A DNA stretch of 64,000 nucleotides from assembly GCF_009647605.1 (NCBI RefSeq), contig NZ_WJIF01000004.1, positions 62,001 to 126,000 on the forward strand, given 5' to 3'. Shown piece by piece: positions 8,540-16,580 of this stretch. Position 1 is the first letter of the stretch. Each line of letters starts with the position of its first letter. The DNA is from Agromyces agglutinans (lineage in GTDB: Bacteria; Actinomycetota; Actinomycetes; Actinomycetales; Microbacteriaceae). The translations under genes were made by a program, and so were the position numbers. The notes under the pieces are model-generated. The model saw nothing but the letters and a program-made list of their open reading frames with translations. It was not told where the DNA came from and did no database searches.

Positions 8540-9454
8540 ATGACCGAAGGGCACGCCGTCGTCGCCGACGCTCCGACCGCCAACGTCCGTCGCCGGCGCG
8601 ACTGGGCGGAGATCCTGCTCGCCGCCCTCGTCACCGGTGGCGCGACGGTCGCCGTGCTCATCGCGCCGCAGCTCCTCGGCGCCGGACACCACACGGGCGG
8701 CGAGTACGTCTACATGGGTGCGCAGATCGTCGGCTCCGTGGCCTTCCTCGTCGCCGCGCCGGTCGCGGTCGCCGTGTACGGCGCGGGCGCGTTGCGCGTG
8801 CCGCACTGGCTGCTCGCGGCGATCACGGCCGCGATCATCGCCGCGCTCGTCTCCGTGTGGGCTCCGACCAACGGCGTTCGAGCGCTGATCGCGGTTCCCG
8901 TGGTCTTCGTCCCGCTGTGGGTCGCGGTCGCGCTTCGGCGCCGCTTCCGCGCGATCCGCGAGGCGCGCGAGGCACGCGAAGCGCGCAACGCACGAGAGAC
9001 GGATGCCACGCTCGACGCGCCCGCACCGGCTTCGCCGCTCATCGGCACGGGCGCCACGGTGCTGCTCGCGGCCATCGCGGCGGCACTCCCGACGACCATC
9101 GCCTCGGCCGTGTCGGCCTACGACCTGCTCGGATGGGCGGCACCCGACACCGTGCTGCTGAGCGCCCTGCTCGGATTCGCGCCGGCCTTCGTGACGGCGG
9201 CGTGGGCCGTCGCGGTCGTGCTGCTCATCGACCAACGCGTCAGCCCCCGACTGCTGAGCGCGGTCGCGGCAGGCCTCCTCACCGCCGCACTCCTCCTGGC
9301 GCCGACGCTGCTGTTCTTCGGCGTCGGCCATGACGAGTTCGAGCTGTGGCCCGCGCTGGTCTCGGGTGCGCTCGTCGCGCTGACCGTCTTCGTCGCCGGG
9401 TGGCCGCGGCGCCGACCGGCCGACGTACCCGTGCAGGTCAGCCCCGCCGCCTGA
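8540..9454 (+). CDS. Hypothetical multi-pass membrane protein
   Basis: 304 aa from the ATG at 8540; an in-frame GTG at 8486 is possible and neither has a well-spaced ribosome binding site. About eight hydrophobic segments are visible in two sets of four, separated by a charged Arg/Glu/Ala linker at roughly residues 130-160. No family motif is recognised. It is followed after 49 bases by another unknown membrane protein in the same direction, so the two may be cotranscribed, although a TATGCT hexamer at 9492-9497 may give the second gene its own leaderless-type promoter. Confidence 0.65.
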   Translation: MTEGHAVVADAPTANVRRRRDWAEILLAALVTGGATVAVLIAPQLLGAGHHTGGEYVYMGAQIVGSVAFLVAAPVAVAVYGAGALRVPHWLLAAITAAIIAALVSVWAPTNGVRALIAVPVVFVPLWVAVALRRRFRAIREAREAREARNARETDATLDAPAPASPLIGTGATVLLAAIAAALPTTIASAVSAYDLLGWAAPDTVLLSALLGFAPAFVTAAWAVAVVLLIDQRVSPRLLSAVAAGLLTAALLLAPTLLFFGVGHDEFELWPALVSGALVALTVFVAGWPRRRPADVPVQVSPAA

Positions 9455-9503
9455 TCAGGCTCCGACCCGATCGTCGCACCCGAGTCGCCAATATGCTCGC
9501 TGG

Positions 9504-10457
9504 GTGACCGACGCCGCGCCCGACCCTGACCTCGACGCCGAGGCACGCGCGCTCGCCGCCCACGTCATCGATCCGTTCCGGTGGCACCGGAGCCAGGGCA
9601 GGTCGCCGAGGCCGACGGCGTCGGACATCGAGTTCACCCTCTTCCGAGCACGCGGCCTCGGTGCTGAGGCCGACCGCATCTGGCACTCCGCGCGCGGCGT
9701 CTCGGATGCCGCGGGCCGGCAGGTCGGCCGGATCGCACGGGCGCGCTACGGTGTGCGCAGCCCGCGGGGTGGACTCATCCCGATCGTGGTCCTCCTCCTC
9801 ACGATCGGCATGACCGCGCCGCTCGTGCTCCTCGGCATCGGCTATCGCGGGCACTCGCTCGAACCGCGCCCCGAAGCCGGAGCGTTCTGGACCGCGATCA
9901 TCGGCGGTGCCATGTTCGTCGCGGCGCTCGTCACCATCGGCCGCCCGGTGCCGCGCCCGACGTTCTTCCAATCGCAGGTGGTGTGCGTCGTGCTCGGCGG
10001 GTTCGCGACGGTGTGGGTCTTCGTGACGGATGACCCGGCCGTCCGGGTCCGCCTCATCGTCGGCATCGCCGCGCTCGTGCTCACGGTCGTCATCTTCTGG
10101 GTCGGTCGCCTGCGCGACCCTGCGGCCACGGCAGCCATCGATGCGGCGCTCGACGACGCCCGCGCCGAAGCGGCATCGGGCATCCCGCGCGAACGTGAAC
10201 GGCTGAAGGCCGAACTCGCGGCGGAGTTCGCCGACCGAGACGACTGCGAGCTGCTGCGTCGCGCGCGCACCATCGCGATCGAGACCCTGCACGCCGAGGG
10301 CAACGCCGCGGAGGACACCGCACCCGATTCGGCGCCCGGCGCCTACATCATCGAGCAGCGCACGAGCGACTGGATGCCACGGCCGCAGCCGAAGCTCGGC
10401 CGGCGCCGCACGGCGGCGAACGCCGACCGCCCCGCCGGTTCACCGAACGACCGCTGA
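9504..10457 (+). CDS. Hypothetical membrane protein
   Basis: 317 aa starting at GTG 9504. A TATGCT hexamer ends seven bases before the start, the usual -10 spacing for a leaderless actinobacterial transcript. The protein has a cytoplasmic-looking N-terminal region (1-85), four hydrophobic segments (about 90-205), then a charged helical tail (210-317). Nothing identifies a function. Neighbours are another unknown membrane protein upstream and a convergent one downstream with a 12-base gap. Confidence 0.65.
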   Translation: MTDAAPDPDLDAEARALAAHVIDPFRWHRSQGRSPRPTASDIEFTLFRARGLGAEADRIWHSARGVSDAAGRQVGRIARARYGVRSPRGGLIPIVVLLLTIGMTAPLVLLGIGYRGHSLEPRPEAGAFWTAIIGGAMFVAALVTIGRPVPRPTFFQSQVVCVVLGGFATVWVFVTDDPAVRVRLIVGIAALVLTVVIFWVGRLRDPAATAAIDAALDDARAEAASGIPRERERLKAELAAEFADRDDCELLRRARTIAIETLHAEGNAAEDTAPDSAPGAYIIEQRTSDWMPRPQPKLGRRRTAANADRPAGSPNDR

Positions 10458-10469
10458 TCGCGAGCGGCT

Positions 10470-11246
10470 CTACCGCCGCTGGGTCGCCAGATCCGTGCGC
10501 GGTGCCATCTCCATCGCGAGCAGGCCGAGGCGCTGCTCACGCGCTCGCGCGGCATCGTCGGCGCCGACCAGGTCGCGCAGCTCGAGCACGTCGATGGCCT
10601 CGCGCGCGTCGGCCTCCATGCGGGCGCGGTCGGTCGGCGGAAGCTCGCCGAGCGCGCGCTCGAGCCGCGCCAGGTTGCGTCGCCCACGGTCGGAGCCCGA
10701 GTCGGCGGGCCCGCGGTTCAGCACGAAGTACGCGATGCCGACGCCCACGTCGACGATGAAGGCGACGACGCCGAGCGGCGCGTCCGCGCTGCCGAGTGAG
10801 ATCGCGAGCGTCGCGACGAGCAGCCCCAGCGTCGAGGGCACGAGGTGCAGGCCACCGATCAGACGCCCGATCCTGGGGTCGGTCCCGGTCGGCTCGCGCG
10901 CCTCGGTCACGAGCCCGATGCCGGCGAGCACCGCGCCGATGCCGGCGAGCAGGCCCGTGAGGCCGACCGGCGCGAGGTCGTCGCGCTGGAACAGCCAGCC
11001 GAGCAGCATCCCGCCCGCGAGCACCGGCAGCGTCAGCGCCGCGATGTGCGACAGCGTCAGCAGGATTCCCCAGGCCGTCGCGACGTCCTTCGCGAGATCG
11101 CGCCACGCCTCGACGGGCGCGAAGGGGGCGAGCGCGCGACGGAGTTCGGGCCGCTCGTACACCGCGCGAGCCTCGAGCTTCCACCAGTCGATCGGCGCCC
11201 AGGTGCGGGCGGCGCGGGCGTAGCGGGTCGCGGGTCCATCGGTCAC
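10470..11246 (-). CDS. Hypothetical membrane protein
   Basis: 258 aa from the GTG at 11246, chosen because AGGG lies at normal spacing upstream; the open frame runs on to 11366 but that part overlaps an intergenic repeat and lacks protein-like composition. A soluble N-terminus (about 60 residues, Trp-rich at 16-22) is followed by four hydrophobic segments (about 70-190) and a charged C-terminal helix. No recognised domain. It is transcribed toward the gene at 9504-10457. Confidence 0.65.
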   Translation of the reverse strand: MTDGPATRYARAARTWAPIDWWKLEARAVYERPELRRALAPFAPVEAWRDLAKDVATAWGILLTLSHIAALTLPVLAGGMLLGWLFQRDDLAPVGLTGLLAGIGAVLAGIGLVTEAREPTGTDPRIGRLIGGLHLVPSTLGLLVATLAISLGSADAPLGVVAFIVDVGVGIAYFVLNRGPADSGSDRGRRNLARLERALGELPPTDRARMEADAREAIDVLELRDLVGADDAARAREQRLGLLAMEMAPRTDLATQRR

Positions 11247-11349
11247 CCGATCACCCTGCCACACGTCGCTCGCCGCATCGCTTACGGCACCGTTCACGCC
11301 GATGGCCGCCGCGCGAGGTTCGCGCGGCGGCCAGTGACTCAGCCCATCG

Positions 11350-11428
11350 TGTCTACTTGTGGACAAATCGACCCGCTACAAGTCGACAAGTCGACGAGTC
11401 GACCTGTTACAAGTCCACAAGAAGACCG
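11350..11428. repeat. CTTGTCGA-type intergenic repeat, copy 1
   Basis: An intergenic stretch made of AAGTCGACAAGTCGAC words (reverse of CTTGTCGA). Its right end, 11406-11428, is identical for 23 bases to the right terminal repeat of the element at 51097-51352 (begins GTTACAAGTCCACAAG). Its left part holds TGTGGACAA at 11358-11366, the exact reverse complement of the actinobacterial DnaA-box consensus TTGTCCACA. It touches the stop codon of the gene at 11430. No coding content. Confidence 0.75.
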
Positions 11429-11429
11429 G

Positions 11430-11981
11430 TCAGCGTGCGAGTGACACCCCCAGCGTCGCGAAGACGCCGAACACCGTGCCCCACAGCGTGATCGCGATGA
11501 CCTGCCAGATGATGACGAGCTTGCGGTTCGCGCCGAACGAGACCATCGCGGCCGACGTGATCTGGCTGGGCAGGATGAACGGGCCGAGCAGGCTCACCCC
11601 GGCGACGCCGTAGCGGTCGAACGCGCGACGCACCTTCTCCTGGCGCGGCGACACCGCGGTCGCGATCGGTGCGGCGGATGCCTCGCCGAGATCGGCATCA
11701 GCACCCCCCGCACCGCCGGCCCCGACCAGCGCCCGCCGGCGATCACGGCTCGCGACCGCCTTCGAGCGCACGCCGTGCGCGGTGTAGACGAAGATCACCA
11801 TCGAGATGACGTTGCCGATCACCGCGGCGCCGACGGCGACGACGGTCGGCAGGCCGATGAAGACTCCGACGATCGAGCCGAGTTCCGATTCCACGAACGG
11901 AATCGCCGAGATGATCATCACCCCGAGCCACTGGAGCCACTCGGGGAAGCCGGCGGTGAAGTCCTGCAGGGCGTCGATCAT
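11430..11981 (-). CDS. Putative small multidrug export-type membrane protein (COG2426-like)
   Basis: 183 aa. The segment FVESELGSIVGVFIGLP near residue 30 and a second helical pair near the C-terminus (GVSLLGPFILPSQITSAAM) are typical of the family labelled small multi-drug export proteins. About four membrane helices flank an Ala/Gly-rich cytoplasmic linker at about 80-105. A ribosome binding site (GAAAGGA) precedes the ATG. The transport function of the family is weakly supported, so the name should be read as a family label. It is divergent from the sensor kinase at 12147. Confidence 0.7.
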   Translation of the reverse strand: MIDALQDFTAGFPEWLQWLGVMIISAIPFVESELGSIVGVFIGLPTVVAVGAAVIGNVISMVIFVYTAHGVRSKAVASRDRRRALVGAGGAGGADADLGEASAAPIATAVSPRQEKVRRAFDRYGVAGVSLLGPFILPSQITSAAMVSFGANRKLVIIWQVIAITLWGTVFGVFATLGVSLAR

Positions 11982-12114
11982 GATGCGGTCCTTTCGGGAG
12001 TCGGTGCGCCGGCTGCGGATGCGATTGCGGCGATGAGTCCATCCTTCGAGTGCGGCCCGGCTCGCGGCAGTGCCGCGGAATCATCCGTTCGCGGAAGTTT
12101 TCGCACCTCGGACG

Positions 12115-12128
12115 GTGACAAATGTCAC
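12115..12128. promoter_or_regulatory. Inverted repeat upstream of the two-component operon
   Basis: GTGACA-AA-TGTCAC is a 6+6 inverted repeat ending 18 bases before the sensor-kinase ATG. A -10-like TACGCT (12134-12139) lies between it and the gene. The placement suits an operator for the adjacent response regulator (autoregulation) or for the divergent transporter-like gene. Binding is inferred only from symmetry. Confidence 0.4.
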
Positions 12129-12146
12129 TGCTCTACGCTCGGTGGC

Positions 12147-13403
12147 ATGCCGGTCGAACCCTCCTCGCGCAGCGTGCAGAGCACGTGGCTGTACACCCTC
12201 AGCGGCATCGTGTTCTTCATCGGATTCTTCGCGGTGTTCGTCACGTTGCTGCTGCTCGAGGGGTACTCGGTCGAGCCCCGGCCGATGACGTTGGCCGTCA
12301 TCGTGCTGCAACTCGTCGCGGGTGCCGTGCAGGTGCGGTACTGCTGGTTCCTGCGCGCCGGCCGCGCGGGCGGCCTGCCCGCCCCGTTCTGGACGCTCGC
12401 CCTCATCGCGCCCGCCGCCGCCGTCTGGGTGCTCGGGCTGTTCGTGCCGGGCGGCGGGTTCCTCGCGGGGGCCGCGCTCTGGGCCGCCGGAAGCCTCGTC
12501 GCGTGCCTCGTGCCGCGGCGCACCGGATGGCTCGTGCTCGGGGCATCCGCCCTGCTGTTCCTTGCGCACCCGATGATCGCGGCGCGCGTCACCGGCGAGC
12601 CGTTCGCGTTCGCGGCCGACATCGGCGCGTGGCCGACGCTCATCTACGGCGCCCTGCTGCCGGTGATGCTGCTCACGAGCATCTGGTGGTGGCAGATCGT
12701 GGTCGAGCTCGATCGCCACCGGCGCGCGGCCGCCGAGCTCGCGGTCACGCAGGAGCGGCTGCGGTTCGCGTCCGACCTGCACGACATCCAGGGCCACCAC
12801 CTGCAGGTCATCTCGCTGAAGTCCGAGCTCGCCGAGCGCCTGCTCGCGATCGACCCCGACGCCGCGCGCGACCACATCCACGAGGTGCGCCTCATCGCCA
12901 AGCAGGCGCTCGAAGAGACCCGCTCGCTCGTCGCCGGATACCGCAAGGTCGCCCTCGACGACGAGCTCGAGAACGCGCGCGAGGTGCTCACCGCGGCGGG
13001 CGCGCAATGCGACCTGCGGCTGGGCGAACTGCGGCTCGGCGACTCGCCGGCGGATGCCTCGGCGCGAAGCGTGCTCGCGTCGGTCGTGCGCGAGGCGACG
13101 ACGAACATCCTGCGGCACAGCGAGGCGACGCGCGTGTCGATCACGCTCTCGGCCGACGGCGGGTGGCAGCGGCTCGAGATCGCGAACGACGGCGTGGCGG
13201 ATGCTCCGGACCGAGGTCGCGACGCGGCCGCGGGGTCGGGCGCCGACGGGGCTGCGGGTTCGAGTCCCGCAGCCGGCTCCGGACTGGCGGGGCTGCGCGA
13301 GCGGCTCGCCGCCGTGGGCGGCTCGCTCGAGACGACGACGGATGCCCCGGGCCGGTTCCTGCTCCGAGCATCGGTGCCGATCGCGGCGGAGGTGACGGCG
13401 TGA
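12147..13403 (+). CDS. DesK/NarX-type sensor histidine kinase
   Basis: 418 aa. The ATG at 12147 was chosen because the frame extending upstream crosses a promoter-like region. About six membrane segments (residues 10-185) are followed by a HisKA_3 dimerisation domain with phospho-acceptor H212 in SDLHDIQGHHLQVISLKSE. A HATPase region follows (EATTNILRHSEA, IANDG, GLAGLRERL), with an Ala/Gly-rich insertion between the last two. It has no extracellular sensor domain, as in membrane-stress sensors of the DesK group. The stop overlaps the response-regulator GTG start (GTGA). The signal is unknown. Confidence 0.9.
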   Translation: MPVEPSSRSVQSTWLYTLSGIVFFIGFFAVFVTLLLLEGYSVEPRPMTLAVIVLQLVAGAVQVRYCWFLRAGRAGGLPAPFWTLALIAPAAAVWVLGLFVPGGGFLAGAALWAAGSLVACLVPRRTGWLVLGASALLFLAHPMIAARVTGEPFAFAADIGAWPTLIYGALLPVMLLTSIWWWQIVVELDRHRRAAAELAVTQERLRFASDLHDIQGHHLQVISLKSELAERLLAIDPDAARDHIHEVRLIAKQALEETRSLVAGYRKVALDDELENAREVLTAAGAQCDLRLGELRLGDSPADASARSVLASVVREATTNILRHSEATRVSITLSADGGWQRLEIANDGVADAPDRGRDAAAGSGADGAAGSSPAAGSGLAGLRERLAAVGGSLETTTDAPGRFLLRASVPIAAEVTA

Positions 13404-14068
13404 GCGGCGTGGGCGGAGCCGCCGTGGGTGCAGCCGGCGTGGGCGACGGGAACGGCGGGGGACGGAGCATCCGCCTGCTCGTCGCCGATGACGAGCATCT
13501 CATTCGCGGCGCGCTCGTCGCGCTGCTGAACCTCGAACCCGACATCGAGGTCGTCGCGACCGCCGAGAACGGCCTCGTCGCCGTCGAGCAGGCGATCGAG
13601 ACGCGGCCCGACGTGTGCCTGCTCGACCTCGAGATGCCCGAGGCCGACGGCATCGAGGCGGCCACGCGCATCCTGCAGGCGGTGCCGACGCGGGTCGTCA
13701 TCGTGACGCGCCATGCCCGGCCCGGCGTGCTGCGGCGGGCGCTCGCGACGAAGGTGTCGGGCTTCGTGCCCAAGTCGACGCCGGCCGAGGAGCTGGCGCA
13801 TGTCATCCGCGACGTCGCCGCCGGGCGTCGCTACGTCGACCCCGAGATCGCCGCGACCGCGCTCACCGCCGAACGCTGCCCGCTCACCGACCGCGAACTC
13901 GACGCCCTGCGGCACAGCCGGTCGACCATGAGCGTGCAGCAGATCGCCGAGCGGCTGCACCTCGCGCCGGGAACCGTGCGCAACTACCTCTCGTCGGCCA
14001 TGACGAAGCTCGACGCGGCGTCGCGCCACGAGGCGGCCGAGAAGGCGTGGGAACAGGGCTGGATCTGA
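13400..14068 (+). CDS. NarL/DesR-family response regulator
   Basis: 222 aa from GTG 13400, coupled to the kinase gene. A short Gly-rich N-terminal extension precedes the receiver domain (RLLVADDEH), with the phospho-acceptor D76 in LLDLEMPEADG and Lys in FVPKSTPAEEL. The C-terminal LuxR-type HTH reads LTDRELDALRHSRSTMSVQQ, then IAERLHLAPGTVRNYLSSAM. The HTH start differs slightly from the usual TxRExEVLxLxAxG pattern (DALRHSR), so the DNA-recognition part is somewhat divergent. The likely target is the inverted repeat at 12115-12128 or distant genes. Confidence 0.92.
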   Translation: MSGVGGAAVGAAGVGDGNGGGRSIRLLVADDEHLIRGALVALLNLEPDIEVVATAENGLVAVEQAIETRPDVCLLDLEMPEADGIEAATRILQAVPTRVVIVTRHARPGVLRRALATKVSGFVPKSTPAEELAHVIRDVAAGRRYVDPEIAATALTAERCPLTDRELDALRHSRSTMSVQQIAERLHLAPGTVRNYLSSAMTKLDAASRHEAAEKAWEQGWI

Positions 14069-14164
14069 GCGCGGAGCGCGGGCAGACCTCGATTCCTGTT
14101 CGGGCAAGGCCCTTTCGGCGCGGATGCCTCGGCGTTACGGTCACCGTGAGCGCGGGAGGACGTG

Positions 14165-16243
14165 ATGCCGGAACGCCGGTGCGAGGTGTGCGGAGAGGCC
14201 AACGACCCCGCCGCGCGCTTCTGCCGGGTCTGCGACGCGTACCTCGGCTGGGACTCCGGCGCCGCGACGCTCGACGGCGAACCCCTCGCGGGCGAGGTGC
14301 CGACGGTCGTGGAAGCGGTCGAGACGTCGGCGGTGCCGGTCATGGAGCACTCGGCAACCGCGTCCGGAGCAGCCTCGGCTGAGGCATCCGTCGTCGGCGA
14401 ACCGCCCGCGCCCGCGGAGGGCGCCGCGCCCGAGGCATCCGTGTCGACGGAATCGGCGCCCGCCGAGGCATCCACTGCCCCGGCGTCGGGGCCGCCCGCC
14501 GGCCGGATCGAGGCGCCCGAGGCGGTGCTCGACAGCGCGGAGGCGACGGTCGCGCCGGGCGCGCCGGCATCCGTGGTGCTGCGACTGACCAACCCGTCGT
14601 CCATCGTCGACGGGTATCGCATCGAGCTCGTCGACCCGCCGCCGTGGCTCGGCTTCGCGCACGGCGACGCGCACCTCATGCCGACGCAGGAGCTCGCCGT
14701 GCCGCTCGAGTTAACCCTGCGCGAGGGCATGCTCGTGCTCGCGCAGCGGGTCGCGCTGACCGTTCGCGCATCCTCGCTCGCCGATCCGACGCGCTCGACC
14801 GAGGTCGCCCTGCACCTGACCGTGCCGCCGCTCGGACCGAACGCGTCGCTCGAGGTGCGGCCGAGCCTCATCCGGCTCGACGACCAGGCCGCGGGCGAGT
14901 TCACGGTGCGGCTCGACAACCGGGCCGCGAACTTCCCGCAGACGGTGCGGCTGGCGGCTTCCGACACCGAGGAGGTCGTGCGCTTCGCGTTCGCGCCCGC
15001 CGTCGTCACCGTGCCGGCCGGGCAGGCGGTCGAGGTCGTCGTCGCGTTCACGGCGCCCGAACCCGAGCCCGGCCGCGAGCTCAGCCGGCAGCTGACCGTC
15101 GAGGCCGGCAACGACGCCGGACGCACCGCCGTGCCCGTCACGCTCGTGCAGCGCACGGCGGCGGCCCCGGTCGACGCGCCGCTCCGAGTGCGCGTCGAGC
15201 CGCAGACGCTGCGCATCGAGCGCGGCAACCTCGCCGACTTCGACGTGCTCATCGACCACCGCGGCGGCCACGCTGAGCGGACCGTGACGGTGTCGGGGCG
15301 CGACCCGGGGCGCGCGATCGGGTTCGCGTTCAGCTCGGAGCAGGTCGTGCTTGAACCCGGCGCCGTGCAGCGCGTGCGCGGGCGCCTCAGCGCGCCGCTG
15401 CCGCCGCGCGGCGAGACGGCGCAGCATCCGTTCACCGTCGTCGTGTCCGACGGCATGCAGGATGCCGAGGCATCCGGTCTCGTCGAACTCTCGTCGCCGC
15501 CGGAGCCGATCCTGACGGCTGTCATCGACGTCGAGCCCGCGTCGCAGCTGGTCGTCAACGAGCGGCACGCGACGTTCCAGGTCACGGTCGACAACCGACG
15601 CGGCTTCGAAGCGCTCGAGGTGCGGCTCGAGGGGGAGTCGGAGGACGGCACGGCGCGCATGCGGTTCGAGCCCGCGCAGCTCGTCGTGCCGCCCGGCGGC
15701 GTCGCGGGTGCCCGACTCATCGTCGAGGCGCCGCGGCCCGAGCCGTCGGAATCGGCGACCCGGCGCATGCGCGTCATCGCGACCGACGGGCTCCGCTCGA
15801 TCGAGGCGCCCGCAGCCCTCACCCAGGCCACCGCCGACCGCCGGCCGATCATCGGCCGCGTGCTCGTCATCCTCGGCGGCATCCTCGTGATCATCGGCGC
15901 GCTCGCCGAGTGGTTCGCCGGGTTCACGCCGTTCCTGCCGTCGATCGAGCTCATCGGCGCCATCGCGCGCGGCCAGGTGAACCTCGCCGACCTCGCGCTC
16001 ACCGAGCCCGCGACGCGCACGCTCGTGCTGCTCTTCGCCGCGCTCATGCTGCTCGGCATGATCGGCCGGTCGGGACGGCTGACGCGGTTCGCCGCGATCC
16101 TCATCGTGCTGCTGACGGTGGGATGGCTGGTGTTCCTGGCGATCGTGGCGGTGGTGCCGCCGCTCGGCTTCGGGCTGGTGCTCGTGTGGGTCGGGGCGGT
16201 CGCGGGGTTCGTCGGGGGAGTGCTGGCGCGGGCGCGGGGGTGA
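14165..16243 (+). CDS. Zinc-ribbon, repeat-domain membrane protein
   Basis: 692 aa from ATG 14165 (GGAGGA upstream; GTG 14162 is too close to it). The N-terminus has a four-cysteine zinc ribbon (CEVCGEA and CRVCDAY). An Ala/Glu/Pro-rich linker (40-120) leads to a beta-sandwich-like domain. Three related repeats of about 110 residues begin near 227, 340 and 450, each with a V-D/N-N-R core and a VVPPG or VTVPAG edge. Four hydrophobic segments follow (about 562-690). Repeats of this kind occur in COG1470-like membrane proteins. Role unknown; the topology implies a cytoplasmic zinc ribbon. No clear partner gene. Confidence 0.75.
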   Translation: MPERRCEVCGEANDPAARFCRVCDAYLGWDSGAATLDGEPLAGEVPTVVEAVETSAVPVMEHSATASGAASAEASVVGEPPAPAEGAAPEASVSTESAPAEASTAPASGPPAGRIEAPEAVLDSAEATVAPGAPASVVLRLTNPSSIVDGYRIELVDPPPWLGFAHGDAHLMPTQELAVPLELTLREGMLVLAQRVALTVRASSLADPTRSTEVALHLTVPPLGPNASLEVRPSLIRLDDQAAGEFTVRLDNRAANFPQTVRLAASDTEEVVRFAFAPAVVTVPAGQAVEVVVAFTAPEPEPGRELSRQLTVEAGNDAGRTAVPVTLVQRTAAAPVDAPLRVRVEPQTLRIERGNLADFDVLIDHRGGHAERTVTVSGRDPGRAIGFAFSSEQVVLEPGAVQRVRGRLSAPLPPRGETAQHPFTVVVSDGMQDAEASGLVELSSPPEPILTAVIDVEPASQLVVNERHATFQVTVDNRRGFEALEVRLEGESEDGTARMRFEPAQLVVPPGGVAGARLIVEAPRPEPSESATRRMRVIATDGLRSIEAPAALTQATADRRPIIGRVLVILGGILVIIGALAEWFAGFTPFLPSIELIGAIARGQVNLADLALTEPATRTLVLLFAALMLLGMIGRSGRLTRFAAILIVLLTVGWLVFLAIVAVVPPLGFGLVLVWVGAVAGFVGGVLARARG

Positions 16244-16580
16244 GGGGCTGGCTGCACCGGAGTTGGCGGTCGGTGCCTGTGGTTGCGGCCGGTGCCTGTC
16301 GTTGGCGCCGCGGACGGGTGCCCGGGGCCGGTGCGCGCGATCGGGCGACGGGGGGACGCATGCAGGTGTGTCGGTCTGCTTGTGGACTTGTCGACTTGTC
16401 GACTTGTCGACTTGTCGACTTGTCGACTTGTCGACTTGTCGAGTCGTCGACGAGTGGACTTGTCCGCGCAGCCGCCGCTCATCTCCTCCTCCACAGGCGG
16501 CTCATTCTGCAAGTTATTCACAGCCTGACCAGCGATTTTCGCGTCGATCGAATGTCGGTGGGTGCTGGCAGCATGAAGTC
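16244..16580. other. Gene-free stretch with repeat array
   Basis: 337 bases between two same-strand genes. The first 130 bases are G-rich with no recognisable signal. 16379-16465 is the 8-bp repeat array listed separately. A DnaA-box-like TTATTCACA is at 16514-16522 (matches the TTATNCACA consensus exactly). The promoter of the DUF222 gene probably lies in the last 60 bases, but no convincing -35/-10 pair was seen. Confidence 0.5.
16379..16465. repeat. CTTGTCGA-type intergenic repeat, copy 2, with 8-bp tandem array
   Basis: Seven perfect tandem copies of the octamer ACTTGTCG occupy 16386-16441. They are preceded by CTTGTGGACTTGT, which is the core of the terminal repeat at 51097, and followed by GTCGTCGACGAGTGGACTTGTCC. 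The orientation is opposite to copy 1. Every unit contains the palindrome GTCGAC. It is too short and spacer-free to be a CRISPR array. It lies in a gene-free gap. Confidence 0.85.

Noticed and set aside
16386-16441. Short tandem repeat considered as CRISPR or as a plasmid-type iteron origin
   Set aside because: Octamers without spacers; no rep or par gene nearby.
13984-16521. Open frame of about 845 codons on the minus strand
   Set aside because: It is opposite the zinc-ribbon protein gene, full of Ser/Thr/Arg, and runs through the octamer array. No start signal or domain.
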